Assembly (NCBI GenBank): GCA_031282385.1
Contig: JAITDV010000518.1
Span: forward strand, 1 to 9,953
Reading direction: 5' to 3'
From: Planctomycetaceae bacterium
Lineage (GTDB): Bacteria > Planctomycetota > Planctomycetia > Pirellulales > Thermoguttaceae
Length of the DNA stretch: 9,953 nt
In this document: piece by piece, positions 4,944-9,953 of the stretch
How positions within the stretch are numbered: position 1 is the first letter of the stretch
How the letters are laid out: each line of letters starts with the position of its first letter
Program-made: the position numbers and the translations under genes
Notes under the pieces: model-generated
Databases searched by the model: none
Told to the model about the DNA's origin: nothing
The model's input: only the letters and a program-made list of their open reading frames with translations

Positions 4944-7118
4944 ATGACGGTGCGAAGTGTATTTTATACAGTTGCAGTATTAGCTTCTCTGGGGACGGTT
5001 GGCGCCGTCGTGAGTAATCCGCAAATTGTTCAACAAGGAGCTGCATTGCTCGGTTTGGCCAACAATAAAATTGAAGAAACGGATACTAATAATTCCAGCG
5101 AGGACTTGATGTCGCAATTTCTTCGATCAAATGCCCCAAACGTAACTCAACCAAATTCCGTCAACACGAAAACTTCACCTTATACTAATACCTCTGCGCC
5201 TCCTTCCATTGCCAGTACTCCTTTTCCTGTATTTCCGTCAACACCGGATTTTACACCTGCGAATTCTATTCCTTCAACACCGCCAATTTCCGCACCAACA
5301 ACTCCAATTCCAACTCCAACACACAACTCTACAGTATTTTCGGCGATCTCCTCTGTATCTCCATCACCTATAGTTGCATCTCCGGTTGCGTCTGACAACT
5401 CTTTCATTAATGCTAATTCCACACCATCGCCAACTCCGTCAATTCCATCAACTCTGCCGATTCCTCCGATTCCGCCTGCAAATGTATTTCCGTTACAAGA
5501 AATACCAACACCTACGGTGCCGGCTGCTGCAAACACTGAAAAAAAATTACCGACCGACAACACAACGCCCGCACATAAAATCACCAGCAATAAACAACAA
5601 AATTCAAATACCGATTCAGACAATAATAGTAATAATTTTGACGACTGGAGTGATCCTATTTTTTTTGCATCGGCATCAACAAATCTGTCAAAGCCGACGG
5701 CTAATTCTACAAATTCTGCCGTATTGTCTTCGGCGGGAGTTGACAAAATTAATACTCAGGCGGGAGATTCGTTTACATCGCAAAATGTAAATGTTTTCGG
5801 ACAACATGCGGCAAATGGAAATATTACCAACAAAACCGACAACAGTGTATTTGATAATGAACCCAAAAATATTAATGGATTTGCACCGATTAATCCTGAT
5901 TCAATTTTTCCCAACGCGAATCCGCCTTCAACTAAACTTGCAAACGATGGAGTTATTTTACCACTGCCGCCAACACCGCCGTCGGCTTCACCGGAGTTAC
6001 CGTTGCCGTCTGTAGTTTCGCCTGTTGCGCCTAAGTTGCAACATAATTCCAATTTGGTCATAAACCCGTCGGTTATTTCGGAAGAGGTGTCTTGTATTGG
6101 GACGGAGACGGTTGCACGTGTTGGTTGTGATGTGATATTGATGTGTGATATTTTGCCGCAATTGCGCAGGTTTGGTTATCGGTTGTTACGGGACAATATG
6201 AGTTCGCTAACGCCGGAACAACGCGCATCGGTTACGGAAGATGATAAAAATCAAATGTTGGCAAAATGTATAGAAATGAATTATCAAGAATTTCTAAAAA
6301 TGCAAATTGAAGGTTCGTTGGTGTACAATGATTTTTTGATGACGATGCCGAGAGAGCAGATCGCTGTTTATGAGAAACGTTTGAACGAAGAATTTGATCG
6401 GAAGGACGTACCAGCAATGATTAAAGAGTTCAGAGTTAACGGCAATGTTGAGTTAAAGAGATTTTTGGAGGAGAAGCTTGGGAGTTCTCTTGAACGTGAA
6501 CGAATGTTAGCAACACGGAATAAAATTATTCAGATGTGGGTTGCAAGAACAATTCAGGAGTCGGATGTTGAATCGACTTACGATGAGTTGAACGAATATT
6601 ACAAACAACATCTAAACGAATTCACTACAAAAGAACGAGTACGATGGAAGGAAATGGTTGTACTCTATTCAAGTTTCAGCAACAAACAAGAAGCATTTAA
6701 AAAAATAAATTGGTTACTTGGAGAAGTACGGCGCGGAGTTAATTTTGAAGGATTAGCGAAGTTAAATTCAGAAGGATTGACAGCTCCCGAAGGCGGCGTA
6801 AGAAACTGGACAAAAAGGGGTGATATTTCGTCAAAAATTATTGAAAACATAATTTTTGAAATGCCGGTAAATCAAATCAGCAACATAATCGAAGCCGAAA
6901 ATGGATTGCATATCGTTATTGTTACGGATCACGAAAAAGAAAAAATTGTCCCATTTATTGACGCGCAGGCAAGCATAAGAAAAAAAATAAAAACAGAACG
7001 ATTACAAAAAAAACAAATAGAATATTTTGAAAACCTAAGACAAAAATATCACGTTATCATCCTGCGAAAAGATTTCAATATAAATATGGCAACCCCCATA
7101 AGCAGACCATTAAATTAA
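4944..7118 (+). CDS. Exported PpiC/SurA-type peptidyl-prolyl isomerase with long disordered linker
   Basis: The 724-residue protein has three parts. Residues 1-24 include a hydrophobic segment (about 6-23) that acts as a signal or membrane anchor; no clear AxA cleavage site or lipobox is seen. Residues about 45-380 are low complexity, rich in Pro, Ser, Thr and Asn, with many TP, PTP and PSTP runs. From about 384 a folded region begins, with a SurA-like N-terminal helical domain (VARVGCDVILMCDIL, 390-404) and a parvulin-type rotamase domain at about 560-662 (PEGGVRNW, then FEMPVNQISNIIEAENGLHIV). A basic, helical tail follows. The expected role is folding of exported proteins in the cell envelope. 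It lies directly before an HtrA-type protease, a common functional partner. No ribosome site precedes ATG 4944. The catalytic status of the rotamase domain is not provable by eye. Confidence 0.9.
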   Translation: MTVRSVFYTVAVLASLGTVGAVVSNPQIVQQGAALLGLANNKIEETDTNNSSEDLMSQFLRSNAPNVTQPNSVNTKTSPYTNTSAPPSIASTPFPVFPSTPDFTPANSIPSTPPISAPTTPIPTPTHNSTVFSAISSVSPSPIVASPVASDNSFINANSTPSPTPSIPSTLPIPPIPPANVFPLQEIPTPTVPAAANTEKKLPTDNTTPAHKITSNKQQNSNTDSDNNSNNFDDWSDPIFFASASTNLSKPTANSTNSAVLSSAGVDKINTQAGDSFTSQNVNVFGQHAANGNITNKTDNSVFDNEPKNINGFAPINPDSIFPNANPPSTKLANDGVILPLPPTPPSASPELPLPSVVSPVAPKLQHNSNLVINPSVISEEVSCIGTETVARVGCDVILMCDILPQLRRFGYRLLRDNMSSLTPEQRASVTEDDKNQMLAKCIEMNYQEFLKMQIEGSLVYNDFLMTMPREQIAVYEKRLNEEFDRKDVPAMIKEFRVNGNVELKRFLEEKLGSSLERERMLATRNKIIQMWVARTIQESDVESTYDELNEYYKQHLNEFTTKERVRWKEMVVLYSSFSNKQEAFKKINWLLGEVRRGVNFEGLAKLNSEGLTAPEGGVRNWTKRGDISSKIIENIIFEMPVNQISNIIEAENGLHIVIVTDHEKEKIVPFIDAQASIRKKIKTERLQKKQIEYFENLRQKYHVIILRKDFNINMATPISRPLN

Positions 7119-7204
7119 GGCAACTTCTAAAGACCTATTTTTTACAGAATTATTAAAATTTTCAGAATAGACAAATTTAGACAATAAATTTATTTTATCC
7201 GCGA

Positions 7205-7233
7205 TTGACATAAATTTGCACAAATAATTCAAT
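7205..7233 (+). promoter_or_regulatory. Promoter-like site upstream of htrA
   Basis: TTGACA (7205-7210) is a perfect -35 match. With a 17-nt spacer the -10 would be TTCAAT (7228-7233), matching four of six consensus positions. The leader to ATG 7427 would be about 190 nt and include the dispersed repeat. No extracytoplasmic stress-type promoter was recognised. Confidence 0.3.
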
Positions 7234-7276
7234 TCGTAATCTTTCGTGAAAATTCGTGGACAAAATGAGTTTTTAT

Positions 7277-7373
7277 ACTGTTCGTACTATAAATTGCGGG
7301 ACTCAGGAGTACAAAAGCCTGCTTTTCAATAGGTAAGCAGGCGGAGGTAAATTAAATTTAAAGTGTGAACAGT
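7277..7373 (+). repeat. ~97 bp dispersed palindromic repeat, copy C
   Basis: Ends are ACTGTTC (7277-7283) and GAACAGT (7367-7373). The internal stem is a perfect 8 bp, GCCTGCTT (7317-7324) with AAGCAGGC (7335-7342), and a 10-nt loop. Relative to copy B', which has GCTT opposite AAGC, both sides of one pair have changed together. Confidence 0.88.
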
Positions 7374-7426
7374 TTAAAAGTTTCCTAAATCTGCTGAAAT
7401 ATTACTTATTTTTTTATTTTGATTTT

Positions 7427-8542
7427 ATGAGAGTGAAAAATTTTATTGTTTTTTTGGTATTTGTGTTTATTTGTCCGCGTATTTTTGCGGTTAATCCGGA
7501 TGATCGTAGGGTTGACCGTGTGGAACTTAAAAGGCAACTTTTGAACAGTGCCGAAATACTTGAGAAATCTGGTGAAGTAATTTCTCGATCTGCTGAGTAT
7601 GTTTATCCTACGATTGTTCATATTGAGGTCAAGCGACTCCGTGCCGCGCAACCGTCGCGAGGTCGTGATTCGCGTAATGTGCAAATTGAAGTTGAGGATT
7701 CGGGCAGCGGTTTTATTACGCGGATTGATAAGAAAAATTATGTTATCACGAATCAACACGTTGTTGGCGGAGTTGATTTGGATTCGATTATTATTCATAC
7801 GTTGGACAAACGAATGATTACACCGAAACAAATACACACAAATAACGAATTTGATCTTGCACTAATAGAGTTGGATGCGAATTTAACGCCGGTTGATATT
7901 GGTGATTCGAGCAAGGTGCGGGTTGGGGATTTAATTTTGGCGATTGGGAGTCCGTATGGTCTGGAACGGAGTGTTACTATGGGAATTATCAGTGCAACTT
8001 CACGAAGAAAAATTCCCGCATCCAACGGACAAGCTCCATCGTGTGAATTTTTCCAAATAGACGCCGCAACAAATCCAGGCAACAGCGGAGGACCGGTTTT
8101 AAACATCAAAGGCGAAGTAATCGGCGTTATTACCGCTATCGCAACAACAGGCGGAGGAAGTGAAGGAATCGCATTCGCTATTCCAATAAACGATGTTTTA
8201 CGTATTGCAAAACAGATCGCCAATGGCGGAGTTGCGTTGCGGTCTTATATTGGCGTTAGTTTTCATAATATTTTTGGCAGCAGAGAGCATAAAAAAATAG
8301 GATTGGATCGAATGATAGGAGCGCATATTAGTCGAGTTTTACCGGATTCGCCGGCGAGTGAAGCTAATATACAAGTTGACGATGTTGTGATTAAGTTAAA
8401 CGATATAGAAATCGAAGACGGCTACCATTTGAATAACCTTATTTGCCAGTCAGAAATCGGAAAACAAATCGAGTTGACAATAAGAAGAAACAAAAAAGAT
8501 ATAAAAATTAAAATCACTCCGTCAGGAAAGGTAAGCAGATAA
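7427..8542 (+). CDS. htrA: HtrA/DegP-type serine protease with one PDZ domain
   Basis: The 371-residue protein has an N-terminal signal peptide with a likely cut after Ala21 (RIFA). A trypsin-like domain follows with the triad His111 (TNQHVVGG), Asp143 (FDLALIEL) and Ser220 (NPGNSGGP). GSGFI (93-97) and AIGSPYGL (172-179) are standard HtrA blocks. One PDZ domain occupies about 272-366, with SYIGV and LPDSPASEANIQVDDVVIKL (305-324). E. coli DegP has two PDZ domains; this architecture is closer to DegS or one-PDZ HtrA proteins. It is expected to degrade misfolded envelope proteins in the periplasm, fitting its place after the prolyl isomerase gene. No Shine-Dalgarno site is seen before ATG 7427. 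Family and catalytic competence are secure; the specific regulatory role is not. Confidence 0.95.
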   Translation: MRVKNFIVFLVFVFICPRIFAVNPDDRRVDRVELKRQLLNSAEILEKSGEVISRSAEYVYPTIVHIEVKRLRAAQPSRGRDSRNVQIEVEDSGSGFITRIDKKNYVITNQHVVGGVDLDSIIIHTLDKRMITPKQIHTNNEFDLALIELDANLTPVDIGDSSKVRVGDLILAIGSPYGLERSVTMGIISATSRRKIPASNGQAPSCEFFQIDAATNPGNSGGPVLNIKGEVIGVITAIATTGGGSEGIAFAIPINDVLRIAKQIANGGVALRSYIGVSFHNIFGSREHKKIGLDRMIGAHISRVLPDSPASEANIQVDDVVIKLNDIEIEDGYHLNNLICQSEIGKQIELTIRRNKKDIKIKITPSGKVSR

Positions 8543-8556
8543 ATTGTAAATTGTAA

Positions 8557-8648
8557 GTAACTATTCTGACGCGGAATTAAATTATTATTTAGGAAAAGGG
8601 AATAGGAGCGAATCAGACAAAAAACGCAACGCTCTAAAATAAACAACC
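8557..8648. repeat. ~90 bp direct repeat flanking the Nudix gene, copy 1
   Basis: From GTAACTATT (8557) to AAACAACC (8648) this aligns with 9477-9565. The best-conserved core is CAGACAAAAAACGCAACG. Within it, GAGC and GCTC can pair, where the other copy has GAAC and GTTC. The motif GTAATTATTCAGTGGAATT follows directly at 8649-8667 and recurs at 9427-9445. Confidence 0.75.
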
Positions 8649-8710
8649 GTAATTATTCAGTGGAATTTTTGGAGAAGGTAAAACTTTTATATCACCTAAT
8701 TTTTTGTACC

Positions 8711-8716
8711 TATAAT
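8711..8716 (+). promoter_or_regulatory. TATAAT hexamer upstream of the structured island
   Basis: A perfect -10 match with no good -35 at the normal distance. A transcript from here would include the hairpin-forming island at 8746-8825 and reach the Nudix gene with a leader of about 175 nt. Confidence 0.25.
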
Positions 8717-8853
8717 CAAAATTGACGACCGATATGTGTTTTAGAGTAACCCTTACAGGGTTGACGATGTGTTGTCGTTACCTTCACGGAAACTCCTACG
8801 AAGTAACAGTTGTCATGCCCGTGAAAGAAACGACTTCAAACCTTTTAAGTTAA
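8716..8853 (+). other. GC-richer island: short open frame or structured leader
   Basis: An open frame runs 8716-8853 with possible starts at TTG 8722, ATG 8734 and ATG 8767. From ATG 8734 it encodes 39 residues, containing CCRYLHGNSYEVTVVMPVK. This faintly recalls the Cys-x3-His-Gly-His block of the QueD/6-pyruvoyl-tetrahydropterin synthase family, but the second His is Asn and the rest is missing. If coding, it would be a decayed fragment. The same DNA forms hairpins: AACCCT/AGGGTT (8748-8762), an 11-bp interrupted stem over 8777-8807, and a competing TTCACGG/CCGTGAA stem (8783-8789 with 8819-8825). It could therefore instead be a leader RNA. Neither reading is secure. Confidence 0.25.
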
Positions 8854-8884
8854 AATGCAAAAAAACGTTTTGCAAAAGTTCAGT

Positions 8885-8898
8885 TATAATTTATTTCA
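8885..8898 (+). promoter_or_regulatory. -10-like hexamer with leaderless spacing before the Nudix gene
   Basis: TATAAT (8885-8890) is followed by 8 nt ending TTTCA and then ATG 8899. There is no Shine-Dalgarno site. The pattern duplicates that before the ketoacyl synthase gene and suggests a leaderless or nearly leaderless mRNA. Confidence 0.4.
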
Positions 8899-9417
8899 AT
8901 GAATGATATAATTTTTTCTAGTCCTGTTTTTAAGGTTGTCAAACGGTTTATAACCGGTCGTAGTGGTAATCAACTTGAGCGGCATATTGTGATTCATCCA
9001 GGAGCTGTGGTTGTATTGCCCGAGTTGAGTGACAATCGTGTTGTGCTTATTCGTCAGCATCGTGTTGCGGTTGATGAAGAGTTGATTGAGTTGCCTGCGG
9101 GAACGATGGAGTCAAATGAAGAACCGATTGTTACGGCAAGACGTGAATTGATTGAGGAAACAGGTTATGTTGCGGAGTCGGTAACGCATATTATGACGTT
9201 TTTTACTTCGCCCGGATTTATGAAAGAAGAAATGCACCTATTCCACGCAAAAAATTTAATTCAGGGACCAACAGCAATGGAAGATGGTGAAAAAATCGAA
9301 ACGATAATTGTATCACTTGCAGAAGCAATGGAAATGATTACCAAAGACGAAATCCACGACGCTAAAACCATCATCGGACTCTATTGGCTGCACAACAAAA
9401 AACAATGTAACTATTAA
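8899..9417 (+). CDS. Nudix hydrolase, ADP-ribose pyrophosphatase-like
   Basis: The 172-residue protein has a complete Nudix box: Gly68, Glu74, then RELIEETGY (82-90), matching GX5EX7REUXEEXGU. The residues before it, ELIELPAG, are the usual lead-in of the ADP-ribose pyrophosphatase group. Pro105 in FFTSPGF lies 16 residues after the box Gly89, the position used to recognise ADPR pyrophosphatases. The expected reaction is hydrolysis of ADP-ribose to AMP and ribose 5-phosphate in the cytosol. The length is near that of B. subtilis NudF. The gene stands alone between two copies of a direct repeat, has no ribosome site before ATG 8899, and has no neighbour that explains its job. Other nucleoside-diphosphate substrates are possible. 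Confidence 0.92.
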   Translation: MNDIIFSSPVFKVVKRFITGRSGNQLERHIVIHPGAVVVLPELSDNRVVLIRQHRVAVDEELIELPAGTMESNEEPIVTARRELIEETGYVAESVTHIMTFFTSPGFMKEEMHLFHAKNLIQGPTAMEDGEKIETIIVSLAEAMEMITKDEIHDAKTIIGLYWLHNKKQCNY

Positions 9418-9476
9418 ATAAAATTTGTAATATTTCAGTGGAATTAGCGTTTTGAGTTAATTAATAAATCTATTTC

Positions 9477-9565
9477 GTAACTATTAAGCAGCAAGATTCA
9501 ATTGTTTAGAAAAAGAGGTTTAGGAACAAAGCAGACAAAAACGCAACGTTCTAAAGTAAACAACC
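9477..9565. repeat. ~90 bp direct repeat flanking the Nudix gene, copy 2
   Basis: From GTAACTATT (9477) to AAACAACC (9565), aligned with 8557-8648. The conserved core is CAGACAAAAACGCAACG, with GAAC/GTTC in place of GAGC/GCTC. Here the 19-base motif GTAATATTTCAGTGGAATT lies before the repeat (9427-9445), not after it. Confidence 0.75.
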
Positions 9566-9608
9566 CTTATTTATCCAATTTCCCTTAGTAGCAGACAAAT
9601 AAGGGTTG
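9561..9608. repeat. Inverted repeat with 15-bp stem
   Basis: CAACCCTTATTTATC (9561-9575) pairs with GACAAATAAGGGTTG (9594-9608) with one mismatch and an 18-nt loop. There is no T-run on either side, so a classic intrinsic terminator is unlikely, though it is downstream of the Nudix gene and could stabilise its mRNA end. Confidence 0.7.
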
Positions 9609-9655
9609 GAATATTAGAGCCGTTCGGAAAATTATGTTGTTCCGCGCGTATTTAA

Positions 9656-9747
9656 ATTGTTCACACTTTAAGTTTCCTTCTCCGCCGCTTGCTTATCTAT
9701 CGGAAAGCAACTTTAACGCTCTTGAGTCACGCAATTTATAGTACAAG
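9656..9747 (-). repeat. ~97 bp dispersed palindromic repeat, copy D, one end missing
   Basis: Begins ATTGTTCACACTTTAAG (9656-9672) and carries the internal stem GCTTGCTT (9687-9694) with AAGCAA (9705-9710). It continues to CAATTTATAGTAC (near 9733-9745), after which the expected GAACAGT terminus is replaced by AAGAGGTAA and the GC-rich palindrome begins at 9754. Confidence 0.85.
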
Positions 9748-9753
9748 AGGTAA

Positions 9754-9842
9754 ACCACCCCTACCCCCTCCGAAGGAGGGGAATAAGAATACGCCTCCGA
9801 TTGAGGCGAATAATTCCCCTCCTTCGGAGGGGTCAGGGGTGG
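9754..9842. repeat. GC-rich nested palindromic element, copy 2
   Basis: The left arm (9754-9786) is nearly identical to the left arm of copy 1, and the right arm ends in GGAGGGGTCAGGGGTGGG (9825-9842). Only one internal hairpin is present, CGCCTCCGATTGAGGCG (9792-9808), whose second half is mutated, against two in copy 1. The following CCTACAGG and TAACGAAAAGGTCTA match the tail of copy 1. Confidence 0.9.
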
Positions 9843-9869
9843 GATCCTACAGGTAACGAAAAGGTCTAG

Positions 9870-9904
9870 TATACTCTTTTTACTTTAAAAAACCTTTTTT
9901 GTAA
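9870..9904. repeat. Degenerate repeat end, second example
   Basis: TATACTCTTTTTACTTTAAA followed by TTTTTTGTAA resembles the stretch at 4601-4640 with a short gap. Low sequence complexity limits confidence. Confidence 0.35.
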
Positions 9905-9953
9905 CGAAAAAGTTGTATTTTTTTTATGATGGGATGTGGAATTTTTCAGTTGC

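Larger units (their letters stand above)
7119..7426. other. Gap upstream of the HtrA-type protease gene
   Basis: About 310 nt of AT-rich DNA without a gene. It contains a promoter-like site (7205-7233) and a plus-strand copy of the dispersed repeat (7277-7373). The repeat ends 53 nt before the protease start and would lie in its mRNA leader if that promoter is used. No terminator-like hairpin with a T-run follows the isomerase gene. Confidence 0.7.
8543..8898. other. Gap between htrA and the Nudix gene
   Basis: About 356 nt without a confident gene. It holds the first copy of a ~90 bp direct repeat (8557-8648) followed by a shared 19-base motif (8649-8667), a TATAAT (8711-8716), a GC-richer island with strong hairpins and a short open frame (8716-8853), a TGCAAAA/TTTTGCA hairpin (8855-8874), and a TATAAT next to the Nudix start. 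Confidence 0.7.
9418..9953. other. Repeat pile-up at the right end
   Basis: About 536 nt with no gene. It holds, in order, the 19-base motif (9427-9445), the second direct-repeat copy (9477-9565), a long-stem inverted repeat (9561-9608), a minus-strand copy of the dispersed repeat that lacks its far end (9656-9747), the second GC-rich palindrome (9754-9842) with its shared tail (to about 9868), and a degenerate repeat end (9870-9904). The last 50 nt are AT-rich and show nothing recognisable. Confidence 0.75.

Noticed and set aside
5180..5746. 188-codon open frame on the minus strand, glycine/valine-rich
   Set aside because: It is the antisense of the Pro/Ser/Thr-rich linker of the isomerase gene, whose biased codons avoid stops on the opposite strand. 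No motif or ribosome site supports it.
7406..8223. Two minus-strand open frames of about 140 codons (7406-7837 and 7795-8223)
   Set aside because: Both are antisense to the secure HtrA-type protease gene.
8746..8825. A known small RNA or riboswitch (SRP RNA, tmRNA, RNase P RNA, TPP, cobalamin or c-di-GMP class)
   Set aside because: None of the conserved sequence blocks of these classes is visible; only generic hairpins are present.
1..9953. tRNA or rRNA genes, or a transposase gene
   Set aside because: No rRNA landmark, no tRNA cloverleaf with a TTCRA arm and no transposase motif was seen on either strand.

Overview
The window is visibly AT-rich and all six confident genes lie on the + strand: fabG, a CCA-adding enzyme, a FabH/OleA-like ketoacyl synthase, a secreted PpiC/SurA-type prolyl isomerase with a very long low-complexity linker, a one-PDZ HtrA/DegP-type protease, and an ADP-ribose-pyrophosphatase-like Nudix hydrolase. 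The style of the proteins (the divergent ketoacyl synthase, the prolyl isomerase with a Pro/Ser/Thr-rich linker, the long CCA enzyme with a C-terminal tail) and the frequent lack of Shine-Dalgarno sites suggest an AT-rich, Gram-negative-type bacterium, most likely a low-GC member of the Planctomycetota. That assignment is inference from family resemblance, not a database result.

Layout. 1-1019 has no confident gene; it holds a GC-rich nested palindrome (24-140), promoter-like and operator-like sites, and one copy of a ~97 bp dispersed repeat (799-894). 1020-4447 holds fabG, cca and the ketoacyl synthase in one direction with short gaps. 4448-4943 is a repeat-rich gap with two copies of the ~97 bp family and a G-run tract just before the isomerase gene. 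4944-7118 is the isomerase. 7119-7426 holds a third repeat copy in front of the protease gene (7427-8542). 8543-8898 holds the first copy of a second repeat family and a GC-richer island that is either a structured leader or a decayed small gene. 8899-9417 is the Nudix gene. 9418-9953 is a pile-up of repeats ending in a second copy of the GC-rich palindrome.

How the genes work together. FabG and the ketoacyl synthase both belong to acyl-chain metabolism, with the tRNA-maturation enzyme between them. The isomerase and protease are both exported and together form a cell-envelope protein-quality pair. The Nudix enzyme is housekeeping nucleotide clean-up. No mobile-element coding gene, CRISPR array, phage gene, rRNA or tRNA was recognised.

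The most unusual content is not the genes but the intergenic DNA. At least three short palindromic repeat families occupy almost every large gap. They include modular variants, a copy with two like ends, an apparent nested insertion and hairpins with paired base changes. Second in interest are a CCA enzyme whose HD domain has lost metal ligands, and two genes whose -10-like hexamer sits exactly 8 nt before the start codon, as expected of leaderless mRNAs.
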